Source: Candidatus Dactylopiibacterium carminicum (GTDB lineage: Bacteria; Pseudomonadota; Gammaproteobacteria; Burkholderiales; Rhodocyclaceae). From it: DNA of 64,000 nt. The stretch covers positions 23,352 through 87,351 of the forward strand of contig NZ_MDUX01000008.1 in assembly GCF_014736495.1 (NCBI RefSeq), in the 5' to 3' direction. The notes below the pieces were generated by a model. It was not told the DNA's origin. It saw only the letters and a list, made by a program, of their open reading frames with translations, and made no database searches. Shown here piece after piece: positions 1 through 8,270 of this stretch; position 1 is the stretch's first letter; every line of letters starts with the position of its first letter. The translations under genes were made by a program, and so were the position numbers.

Positions 1-237
1 GGTGACGCGACCGCCTGAGGATTCGATCACCAGACTGTGGCCGCGCAACTCGTCGATGGCCGCAAGCAGCTCTGCTTCGCTCAGCGTCATCACCGGGTCG
101 CGTGCGCTCTTCTGGTTGCAGCCCGCCTGCAGCGCGTTCAACGAGAGCGGGTAGGTGTCGGGCACGGTGGCTTCCTTCTCCACCAGGACGCCGAGGATGC
201 GGGCTTCTGTCGGGCTGAGCTGTTGCGGGGCGGCCAT
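1..237 (-). CDS. DUF480 (YceH/UPF0502-type) protein, N-terminal part
   Basis: The first 79 codons of a DUF480 family protein; the gene runs off the left edge, so the C-terminal part is not in the window. The translation begins [20 protein letters not shown] and goes on with the family hallmarks PLSLNAL and [14 protein letters not shown]480 proteins fold as tandem winged-helix domains and have no firmly assigned function. The ATG at 237-235 has an AGGAG ribosome-binding site about 8 nt upstream, which supports this start. It is followed downstream of its start, on the same strand, by nothing else visible; upstream lies a 160-bp gap and then the broken RluA-like gene. Confidence 0.85.
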   Translation of the reverse strand, partial: MAAPQQLSPTEARILGVLVEKEATVPDTYPLSLNALQAGCNQKSARDPVMTLSEAELLAAIDELRGHSLVIESSGGRVT

Positions 238-399
238 GGGGACTCCTGAGTGTGCGGGAGGCCCGTTTTACCGCAAGGTGGCGATGTCGCCAAGCAGGTG
301 CCTGAATGCAGGTCCTGCAGCACGCCCGACAGGGCGCGTCGTGCACACCTTGCCGTTTACGCTCCAATCATTTGGCCCATGAGGGATCGGGGCAGGTTC

Positions 400-1128
400 T
401 CAGTGCTCGCCGCTCCAGGGGAGCGTCCACAGTGGGCATAGCGAGAGGATCTGCTCATGCACCATGGGTTCCGCGAATACGCTGCCCTCGCAGGGGAGTT
501 GCTCGAAGCAGTAGCAGGCCCCGGCCCATTCGAAGCGCAATGCACAGGCATGCAGGTAGCCACGGTCGGCAGGGCTGCCGCCGTAGCGGCCATCGCCCAG
601 GATGGGCGCGGAGAGACTTTTCAGTGCCACGCGCAACTGGTGGGTGCGGCCGGTATGCGGATGCAGGACGAACAGGCGCAGCCCGGGGCGTACCGAATAA
701 CTGTGGAATTCCGTGCGCGCCAGATATTCGCCCTCGCGCGCGAGCCGCCAGCAGCCGGCGCGTGCGCGCACCATGGCTCCGCGCACTCAGCCTTGCTTGC
801 GCGAGGGCTTGTGGTCGGAGAGTGCGAGGTAATACTTGTCGATCAGGCCCGCCTCGAACATCTCGCCGAACTGGCGTGCCGCGTCGGCATGGCGGGCGAG
901 CAGGATGAGGCCGGATGTGATGCGGTCGAGCCGGTGCACCGGGTACAGGTCTGCGCAGCCAGGCAGGCGCTTGAGACGGGTGATGAAACCGGCCGTGTCG
1001 CCTTCGTTGTGGAAATTCTCGCCAGCAGGTTTATGGGCGACGAGGAAATCCGGGTGTTCGTCCCAGACGATGGGGCCGCCTTGCGCAATTTTTATACAGG
1101 CGACGGGTTCTACTTTGGTTTCAGGCAT
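400..1128 (-). pseudogene. RluA-family pseudouridine synthase (TIGR01621-like), interrupted by an in-frame TGA
   Basis: Two halves of one pseudouridine synthase lie in the same frame, separated by a single TGA at 789-787 (codon 114). The first half has the family core with the catalytic-Asp motif HRLDRITSGL (DEHPDFLV and KPAG precede it); the second half has HPHTGRTHQLRVAL and SAPILGDGRYGG. Relatives read roughly KKQGWV at the break and this gene reads KQG-stop-VRG, so a TGG Trp codon probably became TGA. These enzymes isomerise uridine in rRNA or tRNA. The start at 1128 (MPETKVEP) is chosen because the open frame further upstream runs through a noncoding repeat region. A truncated product would lack half of the active site. 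A sequencing error is the alternative. Confidence 0.8.
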
Positions 1129-1151
1129 TTGGCGGAACAATCCAGTGGCTA

Positions 1152-1180
1152 TCCACAGGCTTGCCCACGCTTTGTGTGGA
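1152..1180. repeat. 29-bp repeat with inverted TCCACA/TGTGGA ends, copy 1
   Basis: A 29-bp segment that starts TCCACAGGCTTGCCC and ends TTTGTGTGGA. It is identical to the copy at 1324-1352. The outer 6 bp are inverted (TCCACA against TGTGGA), and the ends resemble half of a DnaA box (TTATCCACA). It lies in the noncoding gap between thiD and the RluA-like gene. Confidence 0.8.
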
Positions 1181-1252
1181 AATCCCGGCCCGCTTGTTTG
1201 AAAACCGCGCCAGGCAAGGCTTTTGGGACGATTTTTCAAGGCTGATGGCATA

Positions 1253-1271
1253 TTGCTCAAAGCTTGAGCAA
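1253..1271. repeat. 8-bp inverted repeat TTGCTCAA-AGC-TTGAGCAA
   Basis: A perfect dyad: TTGCTCAA at 1253-1260, a 3-nt spacer, and TTGAGCAA at 1264-1271. It lies midway between the two 29-bp repeats in a comparatively AT-rich stretch. It could be an operator or a small hairpin; no run of T follows, so it does not look like a terminator. Confidence 0.55.
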
Positions 1272-1323
1272 GCGTTCCGGTGGCCTTTGGCGTCAATCAC
1301 TTGGCACGCCTTTCCAGACCCTG

Positions 1324-1352
1324 TCCACAGGCTTGCCCACGCTTTGTGTGGA
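1324..1352. repeat. 29-bp repeat with inverted TCCACA/TGTGGA ends, copy 2
   Basis: Exact direct repeat of 1152-1180, 172 bp away, just outside the 3' end of thiD. A related sequence, TTCCACAAGGCGTGGA, follows at about 1367 but is part of the thiD coding sequence (the C-terminal FHALWK). Confidence 0.8.
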
Positions 1353-1361
1353 TGCCGGGCC

Positions 1362-2192
1362 TCATTTCCACAAGGCGTGGAAGTGATGCACCGGGCCATG
1401 GCCCTGGCCGGCCGCAAGCTCGCCGGAGCGGGCGATGGCCTGGCGTAGCCATTGCGTGGCGCGGCGCACGGCCTCTTCCACCGGCGCCGGGCTTGCAGTG
1501 GTCTGCGGCAGCAGGGCGGCGATCGCCGAGGAAAGGCTGCAGCCCGTGCCGTGCGTGTTCCGGGTGGCGATGCGCGGCGCGGGCATCTCGATCATGCGGT
1601 CGCCATCGAAGAGCAGGTCCACGATCTCGTTGCCGGGCAGGTGTCCTCCCTTGAGCAGCACCCAGCGTTCGGACTGGGTGGGCAGCATGTCGCGCAGGCG
1701 TTCGGCCGCGCGATACATCTCCTTCACCGTCTCGGGGGCACGCGCTTCGAGCAGCACGCCGGCTTCGGGCAGATTCGGCGTGATCAGGAAGGTCTGCGGC
1801 AGCAGCGCCTCGATGAGCATGGCTACGGCACTGCGGGCGAGCAGGTGGTCGCCGCTCTTGGCCACCATCACCGGATCGCAGACCACGAAGGGTGCCCGCC
1901 AGTGCGCCAGGCGTTCGGCCACCGTGGAGACGATCTCGGCCGAGCCGAGCATGCCCAGCTTCACGGCATGGATCGGCACGTCGGCGAACAGCGTGTCGAT
2001 CTGCAGGCGCAGGAAATCGGTGGGAGGCACGTGTACGCCGGTCACGCCCTGGGTGTTCTGCGCGGTCAGCGCAGCGATCACGCCGCAGCCGTACGTGCCC
2101 TGTGCGGTGAAGGATTTGATGTCCGCCAGCACGCCGGCGCCGCCGGAGGGGTCTACGCCAGCGATGCTGACGACATTGGGAATATTGCTCAT
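1362..2192 (-). CDS. thiD: Hydroxymethylpyrimidine/phosphomethylpyrimidine kinase
   Basis: A 276-residue HMP/HMP-P kinase that phosphorylates 4-amino-5-hydroxymethyl-2-methylpyrimidine in thiamine synthesis, in the cytosol. It is a ribokinase-fold protein: the N-terminal SIAGVDPSGGAGVLADIK is the substrate loop, CDPVMVAKSG lies in the middle, and the catalytic HGTGCSLSSAIAA motif sits near residues 214-226. Length is normal for the family. The ATG at 2192 has AGGAAG as its ribosome-binding site and overlaps the stop of the upstream DUF2062 gene (ATGA), so the two are translationally coupled. No TPP riboswitch could be recognised upstream. Confidence 0.95.
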   Translation of the reverse strand: MSNIPNVVSIAGVDPSGGAGVLADIKSFTAQGTYGCGVIAALTAQNTQGVTGVHVPPTDFLRLQIDTLFADVPIHAVKLGMLGSAEIVSTVAERLAHWRAPFVVCDPVMVAKSGDHLLARSAVAMLIEALLPQTFLITPNLPEAGVLLEARAPETVKEMYRAAERLRDMLPTQSERWVLLKGGHLPGNEIVDLLFDGDRMIEMPAPRIATRNTHGTGCSLSSAIAALLPQTTASPAPVEEAVRRATQWLRQAIARSGELAAGQGHGPVHHFHALWK

Positions 2193-2725
2193 GAGGCTTC
2201 CTGTGGAATTTTGGTCCGGGATGTCTTCTGGCGTGCGTGGGCCACGCCCCAGCCGATCAGATAGCCCAGCGGGGCAGCCAGGAAGGAGATGGCGACCACC
2301 CCCAGGAGTACCTCGGTGCTGGCCGTGCCAAGGGTGCTGGCGAGATCGTTGGAGACGAGCACGGCATCCTCGGCGAGATCCTCGGCCTGTTCGATCAGCG
2401 GTTGCGGCAGCCAGGAGAGCATCCAGCCGCCCAGCTTCCAGGCAACCAGGTAGACCAGCGGCGTGGTCAGCGGATTGGTGATGAAGGTGCTGGAGGCGGC
2501 GACCAGCAGGTTGCCGCGCAGGAAAATGGAGAGGAGTACGGCGAAGAAGATCTGCCCGACCGGGATCAGGAAGCCGAAGAAGAAGCCGACGGCCATGCCC
2601 ATGCCGACGGCGTGCGGCGTGGCACGCCACAGGCTGCGATCCAGCAGGTGCGGCGCGAAGCGGCGCAGCGGGCGGGCGCGGATGATGCGCATCGGGGATA
2701 GGCGGAAAGAGGACAGACGAAACAT
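2189..2725 (-). CDS. DUF2062 membrane protein
   Basis: A 178-residue membrane protein of the DUF2062 family. It has an Arg-rich N-terminus (RIIRARPLRRFAPHLLDRSLW), then hydrophobic segments around GMGMAVGFFFGFLIPVGQI, FAVLLSIFLRGNLLVAAS and the C-terminal VLLGVVAISFLAAPLGYLIG, with the conserved TNPLTTPLVY turn between them. The function of the family is unknown; some members are fused to glycosyltransferases. The stop overlaps the start of thiD. No convincing ribosome-binding site is seen at 2725; an alternative start is the ATG at 2692 (MRIIRARP). Confidence 0.85.
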   Translation of the reverse strand: MFRLSSFRLSPMRIIRARPLRRFAPHLLDRSLWRATPHAVGMGMAVGFFFGFLIPVGQIFFAVLLSIFLRGNLLVAASSTFITNPLTTPLVYLVAWKLGGWMLSWLPQPLIEQAEDLAEDAVLVSNDLASTLGTASTEVLLGVVAISFLAAPLGYLIGWGVAHARQKTSRTKIPQEAS

Positions 2726-2751
2726 GGCGGCTTGGGGACGGAGGCGTCCGC

Positions 2752-4713
2752 TCAGGCGGGGCGCCGGCGATGGAAGGATACCGGCGCCTCGATGGGGCTG
2801 CCCGGTGGCGGGCTGCGCAGCACTTGCGGCTTGATCTTGCCGATCACGTGCATCTCGCAGGGTTTGCAGTCGAAGCGCAGGGTCAGGCGTTCCTTGCCGT
2901 TGATCAGGGTCATCGGTTCGGCACGTACCTGGCCTTGCACGCCGGTCACCCCCTTGGCCTGTTTCGGACACAGGTTGAAAGCGAAGCGCAGGCAGTGCTT
3001 GGTGATCATCAGGCTGGCCTCGCCGGCCTCCTCGTGCGCCTCGTAGGCCGAGGCCATGAGGCTTACGCCATGGCGCGCGTAGAAGCGGCGCGCGGCTTCG
3101 TTGTAGACATTGGCGAGGTAACTCAACGATTCCTCCGGATAGACTGCCGGCGGCGTGGCGGGTTCAAATCGTGGCGGCCTGCCCAGTGCCGCCGCGCGGG
3201 CCACTTCCAGCGCCTCGATGGCATCCCGGCGCAGCGCGTTGAGCTGTGAGGCCGGCAGGAACCAGGGCTGCTGCCAGTCGATGCCGATCGTGCGTGCGGT
3301 GAAGATCGTGGCGCCCAGCTTGGAGAGATGCTCGTGCAGGCTGGCCGCGCTTTTCTCCGGATGCTGTGCGGGCTGTTTGTCGCAGGTGAGTCGGGCCGTG
3401 GCTTCGGCGCCGGATTCATCCATCACGCGCAGCGCGAAGCCATCGGTGGTTTCGCCGAAGTGCAGGTCCAGCGCGATGCGGCGTTCGGCGGAAGGCTTCT
3501 GCAAGACCTGCTCGCAGGCATGGTCGCGATTGCGCGAGATCACGCAGCCGGGCGCGAGACCGGGCAGTTCGGCGATCTTCTGATGAGGCATGACGCGCCA
3601 CAGGCCTTGGCCCATGTCCTGCACCCGGTCGGCCTGCGCGCCCTGCAGGCGGCGCTTGAAAAGCCAGGAGAGACCATCGCCGTTGGCGAGCGCTTCGCCC
3701 GATTCCAGTTCGAACCAGTCCACGCCCAGTCGCGTCACCACCCCCAGGCGCTGGCCCTCGTGGCTGGGCGCATCGAAGGCGCCGATGTCCGCCTTGCGGC
3801 CCTGCACGAAATAGTCCGTGCTGCTGCGGTTGAAGGTCTTGTCGGGATCAGGGCGGAAGGCAAACGTGCTGCTGCCGTGCGAGGACTTCGCCAGTTCCGG
3901 GCGCTCCGTCAGGATCTCGTCGAGCAATTGGCGGTAATGGGCGGTGATGTTCTTCACGTAACCCATGTCCTTGTAGCGGCCTTCGATCTTGAAGCTCTGC
4001 ACGCCGGCATCGACCAGCGCGCGCAGGTTGGCGCTCTGGTTGTTATCCTTCATCGACAGCAGGTGCTTGTCGTAAGCCACCACGCGGCCCTGCGCGTCGG
4101 CCAGTGTGTAGGGCAGGCGGCAGGCCTGCGAGCAGTCACCGCGATTGGCACTGCGCCCGGTGTGTGCGTGGCTGATGTAGCACTGCCCCGAGAAGGCCAC
4201 GCACAGTGCACCATGGATGAAGAACTCCAGCGGCACGGCCGGATTCACGGCGGCGCGGATCGCGGTGATGTCGTCCAGCGTCAGCTCGCGCGCCAGCACC
4301 AGTTGCGAGAAACCGGCTGCGCCGAGGAAGCGGGTTTTCTTCACGCTGCGGATGTCGCACTGCGTGGACGCATGCAGCGCGATGGGTGGCAGGTCAATCT
4401 CCAGCAAGCCCATGTCCTGCACGATCAGCGCATCGACGCCGGCGTCGTACAGCTCGTGCACCAGCCGGCGCGCGGGCGCGAGTTCCGTATCGTGCAGGAT
4501 GGTGTTCAAAGTTACAAAAATGCGCGCACCGAAACGGTGGGCGAAGCCCACCAGGTCCGCGATTTCGCTGACCGGATTGTCGGCCGCGGCGCGGGCGCCA
4601 AAAGAGGGGCCGCCGATGTAGACAGCATCGGCGCCATGAAGGATGGCTTCACGTCCGATGGCCGTCGTCTTGGCGGGCGCAAGGAGTTCGAGATGGTGGC
4701 GCGGCAGGCTCAT
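2752..4713 (-). CDS. rlhA: Peptidase U32-family 23S rRNA C2501 hydroxylase
   Basis: At 653 residues it has the length of E. coli RlhA (YdcP) and not of the shorter TrhP (YegQ). It opens LELLAPAKTTAIGREAIL and then HGADAVYIGGPSFGAR, as RlhA does. The U32 signature, with conserved Cys residues, is near residues 162-180 (FFIHGALCVAFSGQCY), followed by CSQACRLPY and FKIEGRYKDMGYVKN near 239. The C-terminal DUF3656-type region is present and contains CDKQPA and CLRFAFNLCPKQ. RlhA makes 5-hydroxycytidine in 23S rRNA, using prephenate and iron-sulfur chemistry. It was formerly annotated as a protease. The start at 4713 (MSLPRHHL) is set by homology; no ribosome-binding site is visible. Confidence 0.9.
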   Translation of the reverse strand: MSLPRHHLELLAPAKTTAIGREAILHGADAVYIGGPSFGARAAADNPVSEIADLVGFAHRFGARIFVTLNTILHDTELAPARRLVHELYDAGVDALIVQDMGLLEIDLPPIALHASTQCDIRSVKKTRFLGAAGFSQLVLARELTLDDITAIRAAVNPAVPLEFFIHGALCVAFSGQCYISHAHTGRSANRGDCSQACRLPYTLADAQGRVVAYDKHLLSMKDNNQSANLRALVDAGVQSFKIEGRYKDMGYVKNITAHYRQLLDEILTERPELAKSSHGSSTFAFRPDPDKTFNRSSTDYFVQGRKADIGAFDAPSHEGQRLGVVTRLGVDWFELESGEALANGDGLSWLFKRRLQGAQADRVQDMGQGLWRVMPHQKIAELPGLAPGCVISRNRDHACEQVLQKPSAERRIALDLHFGETTDGFALRVMDESGAEATARLTCDKQPAQHPEKSAASLHEHLSKLGATIFTARTIGIDWQQPWFLPASQLNALRRDAIEALEVARAAALGRPPRFEPATPPAVYPEESLSYLANVYNEAARRFYARHGVSLMASAYEAHEEAGEASLMITKHCLRFAFNLCPKQAKGVTGVQGQVRAEPMTLINGKERLTLRFDCKPCEMHVIGKIKPQVLRSPPPGSPIEAPVSFHRRRPA

Positions 4714-4901
4714 GTGTATGGGCGGGGCTGGGGGGCGCTGCGGAGTGTACAGCGAAGCCCCCGGATCATTGTGGATCAGGCTGTGTCGACACCGCTTTGG
4801 CTGTGGCTTTGCGGGGTTTCCCTCAAGTCTGTGTGTGCTCTGCGCCAAGGAACAGCCGCCGGGGCGACGACCGGAGACGAATTTACGGGCCTTCGCGCGG
4901 C

Positions 4902-4917
4902 TGGCACCCAAATTGCT
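4902..4917 (+). promoter_or_regulatory. Sigma-54 (RpoN) -24/-12 promoter upstream of nifV
   Basis: TGGCACCCAAATTGCT matches the consensus TGGCAC-N5-TTGC(A/T). The GG at 4903-4904 and the GC at 4915-4916 have the obligatory 10-bp separation. Transcription would start near 4928, about 23 bp before the nifV ATG. This fits NifA/RpoN control of nif genes. No clear NifA site (TGT-N10-ACA) was found by eye in the 190 bp upstream. Confidence 0.8.
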
Positions 4918-4950
4918 GAGTGAAGGGTGAAACCTAGCGGGAGTCCTTTC

Positions 4951-6090
4951 ATGGCCCGGGCGATCACGATCAATGACACCACCTTGCGCGACGGCGAACA
5001 GACCGCGGGCGTGGCCTTCAATCTGGAAGAGAAGCTTGCCATCGCACGTGGCCTGGACGCCATCGGCGTGCGCGAGCTGGAGATCGGCATCCCCGTCATG
5101 GGCGAGGCCGAGCGCGACGGCATCCGCGCCGTGGCTTCCCTGGGCCTGCGTGCGCGGCTGATGGTCTGGGCACGCCTGAGCCAGCATGACGTGGCCGCCT
5201 GTGCCGGCCTGGGTGCGCATCTGGTGGACATCTCGGCGCCGGCCTCCGATCAGCACATCGCCGGCAAGCTGCAGCGCAGCCACGTGTGGCTGCTGGCGCA
5301 GGTGCACACTCAGGTGCAGCGTGCGCGCGATCTCGGCCTGGAAGTCTGCGTGGGGCTGGAGGACGCCTCCCGCGCGCGCCCCGAATTCCTCGCGCAGGTG
5401 GCGGAAGTCGCCCAGCGCGCCGGTGCGCGCCGGCTGCGCTTCGCCGACACCCTGGGCATTCTCGACCCCTTTGCCACGAAGCGTGCCATCCGCGCGCTAC
5501 GCCGTGCCACCGATCTGGAGATCGAGATGCACGCGCACGACGATCTCGGCATGGCCACCGCCAACTCCCTGGCGGCCGTGCGGGCGGGGGCGACGCATGT
5601 GAATACGACGGTCAATGGCCTGGGGGAGCGTGCCGGCAACGCAGCGCTGGAAGAGGTGGTGCTGGGGTTGCAGCAATGCTACGGGCTGAAGACTGGCGTG
5701 GCACTGGAGCAACTGGGGCCGGTGGCCGAGCTGGTGGCGCAAGCTTCGGGTCGGCCGATTCCGGTACAGAAAAGCGTGATCGGCGCCAACGTGTTCACTC
5801 ACGAGGCGGGCATCCATGTCGATGGCCTGCTCAAGGATCCCGTCAACTACCAGGGCTTCGACCCCGCCATCGTCGGCCGCAGCCACCGTGTGGTGCTGGG
5901 CAAGCACTCGGGCACGCGTGCAGTGAAATCCGTGTTCGCCGCGCTGGGGCGCCAGATCGGCGACGAGGAAGCCGGCCATCTGCTGGGCATGGTGCGGCAC
6001 TTCGTGGCGCGCGAGAAGCGCAGCCCGGACGAATCCGAACTGATGCTGCTGGCTTCCGGCCTGCGGCAGGCCTGCCAGTCGCCCTACTGA
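4951..6090 (+). CDS. nifV: Homocitrate synthase
   Basis: A 379-residue enzyme that condenses acetyl-CoA with 2-oxoglutarate to homocitrate, the organic ligand of the nitrogenase FeMo cofactor. It has the HMGL-like TIM-barrel motifs: NDTTLRDGEQTAGVAF at residues 8-23, the metal-binding EMHAHDDLGMATANSLAAV near 191, and GLGERAGNAALEEVV. HEAGIHVDGLLKDP and GKHSGTRAV follow and are typical of NifV. The start at 4951 (MARAITIND) is chosen because it has GGGAGT upstream and the family begins there; an in-frame ATG at 4927 lies at the predicted transcription start. It heads nifV-nifW-nifZ-nifM. Confidence 0.95.
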   Translation: MARAITINDTTLRDGEQTAGVAFNLEEKLAIARGLDAIGVRELEIGIPVMGEAERDGIRAVASLGLRARLMVWARLSQHDVAACAGLGAHLVDISAPASDQHIAGKLQRSHVWLLAQVHTQVQRARDLGLEVCVGLEDASRARPEFLAQVAEVAQRAGARRLRFADTLGILDPFATKRAIRALRRATDLEIEMHAHDDLGMATANSLAAVRAGATHVNTTVNGLGERAGNAALEEVVLGLQQCYGLKTGVALEQLGPVAELVAQASGRPIPVQKSVIGANVFTHEAGIHVDGLLKDPVNYQGFDPAIVGRSHRVVLGKHSGTRAVKSVFAALGRQIGDEEAGHLLGMVRHFVAREKRSPDESELMLLASGLRQACQSPY

Positions 6091-6110
6091 AACGAGAAAG
6101 CGAGCGGAAA

Positions 6111-6440
6111 ATGAGCCACGAGACCCCGGACAGCGATTTCATCGACGACATGGCCGATCTGGTCAGCGCCGAGGATTTTCTCGACTACTTCGGCGTCGAG
6201 TACGACGCCCGCGTGGTGCAGGTCAACCGTCTGCACATCCTGCAGCGCTTCCACAATTATCTGCAGGGCGCCGGCGGCGAGCCGGACCGCGAAACCTGGC
6301 GCGCGCTGCTGGTCCGCGCCTACGAGGACTTCGTGCATTCCGATGCGCAGACCGAAGCCGTGTTCCGCGTCTTCCAGCGTGCGCAGGGCATCGCCAAGGT
6401 TTCCATCTCATCCATCGGCAGGAAACCCTCATCATGCTGA
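6111..6440 (+). CDS. nifW: Nitrogenase-stabilizing/protective protein
   Basis: A 109-residue NifW family protein, which is the usual size. The translation contains DDMADLVSAEDFLDYFGVEY, then VVQVNRLHILQRFHNYL and a C-terminal helix EAVFRVFQRAQGIAKVSISS. NifW associates with the MoFe protein and helps protect it from oxygen. It starts 20 bp after the nifV stop. Its last codons overlap the nifZ ATG, so translation is coupled. Confidence 0.93.
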   Translation: MSHETPDSDFIDDMADLVSAEDFLDYFGVEYDARVVQVNRLHILQRFHNYLQGAGGEPDRETWRALLVRAYEDFVHSDAQTEAVFRVFQRAQGIAKVSISSIGRKPSSC

Positions 6441-6916
6441 GAACCAAATGGCAGATCGGCGACAGCCTGCGCGTGACGCGCAACGTGCGCGATGACGGCA
6501 CCTTCCCCGGCGCGTTCCGGGGCGATCTGCTGGTGCGGCGCGGGCGTGTGGGCCACGTGGTCGACATCGGCACCTTCCTGTTCGACCAGATCATCTATTC
6601 GCTGCACTTCATCGAGGAAGACCGCGTGGTGGCCTGCCGCGAGGAAGAGCTGATCGGGCTGGACGAGCCCTGGGCCGAATCCCGTTTCGAGACCCGTGAG
6701 CGCGTGCTCAGCGCGCGTGCCCTCTCCATCGATGGCGAGGTGCGCGTTCCAGTGGGCGCCACGGGCGAAATCCTCAAGGTGCTGCGCGACGTGCCCGGCG
6801 GCGTTGCCTATCACGTGCATTTCGAATGCCTGCCGGGGCGCCCGTTGATCGTGCGGGAGACCGCACTGGATGAAGTTGCTGAAAAAGAAGCCCGGATCGA
6901 GAACACCCATGCCTGA
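6434..6916 (+). CDS. nifZ: Nitrogen fixation protein NifZ
   Basis: A 160-residue NifZ family protein needed for maturation of the second P-cluster of the MoFe protein. The conserved NifZ block is at residues 8-60: GDSLRVTRNVRDDGTFPGAF, then DLLVRRGRVGHVVDIGTFLF. A more variable C-terminal half follows. The ATG lies inside the last codons of nifW, and the 3' end overlaps the nifM start at 6909, which is the compact arrangement expected of one operon. Confidence 0.92.
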   Translation: MLRTKWQIGDSLRVTRNVRDDGTFPGAFRGDLLVRRGRVGHVVDIGTFLFDQIIYSLHFIEEDRVVACREEELIGLDEPWAESRFETRERVLSARALSIDGEVRVPVGATGEILKVLRDVPGGVAYHVHFECLPGRPLIVRETALDEVAEKEARIENTHA

Positions 6917-7768
6917 AGTCGCCCGCCCGCTCGCAGTCGAGCCATCTCCCTACCATCTCATCAAGCACGCCCAGGCCTTGTTCGGAGCGGCTCCCGCAGC
7001 ACTGAGCGCCGAGCAGCGCCAGCAGGTGCAGGCGCAGGCGTGCCGTGCCGGCGAGATCGAGCGGCGCATCCTCGCCAGCCCCCCGGCCGCCCAGGTCGTG
7101 GTGGCACGGGAAACGGTGGATGCCGCGGTCGCGGAGATCGCCGCGCGTTTTCCCGGAGAAGACGAATTTCATCACGACCTCGAAGCCAACGGGCTGACCC
7201 TGGGGACGCCCTGCGCGAGGAACTCGCGCGCGAGCAGCGCGTGGAAGCCGTGCTGGATGCCGTCGGTTCGCGCGTACCCGCCGTCAGCGCGCGCGATGTC
7301 GAAATCTTCTACCTGCTGCACCGCGAGCGTTTCCAGAGCCCCGAGCTGCGTACCCTGCGCCACATCCTCATCACCATCAACGAGGATCTCTCCAGCAACA
7401 CCCGCGAGGCCGCATTCCGGCGCATCACCCAGATCCATGCCCTGTTGCAGCGCCATCCCGAGCGTTTTGCCGAACAGGCCCTGCAACATTCGGAATGTCC
7501 CACCTCCATGCAGGGCGGCCTGCTGGGCCAGCTGCCGGCCGGCAAGCTCTTCCCCTCGCTGGACGTCGTGGCGGCCACCCTGCGCTCGGGCGAACTCTCC
7601 GGTCCGGTGGAGTCCCCGATGGGCTTCCACCTGCTGCGCTGCGAAAACCGCCGCCCGGCCAGCATGCTGCCACTGGCCTCCGTGCGTACGCGCATTGCCG
7701 AGCAGATCCTGGCCGTGCGCAGCGAAAACGCCCGCCGTCGCTGGATACGCAGCCTGCTGGCTCAGTAA
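6909..7768 (+). pseudogene. nifM: NifM-type peptidyl-prolyl isomerase, frameshifted
   Basis: NifM is a parvulin-type isomerase needed to mature the Fe protein NifH. The N-terminal part reads YHLIKHAQALFGAAPAALS and ends at FHHDLEANGLTLG. From about 7200 the family sequence continues only in the next frame, with DALREELAREQRVEAVLDAV, then TLRHILITINEDLSSNTREA and the parvulin motifs GGLLGQLPAGKLFPSLD and GPVESPMGFHLLRCE. A missing G near 7200-7205 (CTGGGGACG) would explain the shift. Without correction, the upstream frame makes a scrambled protein that ends at 7820. It may be a real loss or a homopolymer sequencing error. Fe protein maturation would depend on which is true. Confidence 0.82.
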
Positions 7769-7792
7769 GGTTCGCCGCTGTTGGCTGCGTTT

Positions 7793-8263
7793 TCAACGCA
7801 CCCTGCGTATCTTCCAGTGACCGTCTTCGATGATCAGATCCACCTGCAAGCGGTGCAGGGTTGCGGCGGAATTTCCCAGCGTTACCCGGAGTGTTGCCGT
7901 CTGTCCCTGCATGCGCACGGAGGACGTTGCGATATTTCCTAGCCATTCATCCAGGTAGTCCTGTGCGCGGATGAAATAGTCGCTGTCCAGACCATCGGGG
8001 TCGTGCATGCGACGATGGATCTCGGCCACCAGCGCCCGCGTGACAAAGGCTTCGAGCATCCGCGGCTCATCCTGGATTGGATCGCGGTTTTGCGTCAGTG
8101 CTTGCAGATACCAGTCATAGAAACGGATGGTGACGGCCTCCGGCACCTTGCCGGGCGCGCCGTCTGCTGCCTGACTGTTTGTGCAGACGAACAGGCCGGC
8201 CATGCACAGCAGCGCGATGGGGAGGAAGCGGGCTGGAGAAAAAAGGAATGGTCGGGTGGACAT
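7793..8263 (-). CDS. DUF3828-like secreted protein, candidate immunity protein
   Basis: A 156-residue protein with a signal peptide (FLPIALLCMAGLFVCTNSQA, cleavage near AADGA). The mature part is a compact DUF3828-like domain: TIRFYDWYLQALTQNRDPIQ, then DGLDSDYFIRAQDYLDEWL, and a closing sheet VDLIIEDGHWKIRRVR. It starts 7 bp downstream of the amidase gene stop, so the two form a pair. A periplasmic partner encoded straight after a peptidoglycan amidase is the usual layout of type VI amidase effectors and their immunity proteins; that role is inferred from the layout. It ends convergently with nifM, 24 bp away. Confidence 0.7.
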   Translation of the reverse strand: MSTRPFLFSPARFLPIALLCMAGLFVCTNSQAADGAPGKVPEAVTIRFYDWYLQALTQNRDPIQDEPRMLEAFVTRALVAEIHRRMHDPDGLDSDYFIRAQDYLDEWLGNIATSSVRMQGQTATLRVTLGNSAATLHRLQVDLIIEDGHWKIRRVR

Positions 8264-8270
8264 GGCGTGA

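Noticed and set aside
1129..1361. Possible replication origin (oriC) because of DnaA-box-like ends.
   Set aside because: There is no dnaA, dnaN or parAB neighbour, the matches to TTATCCACA are partial and the count is too low. Kept only as a repeat locus.
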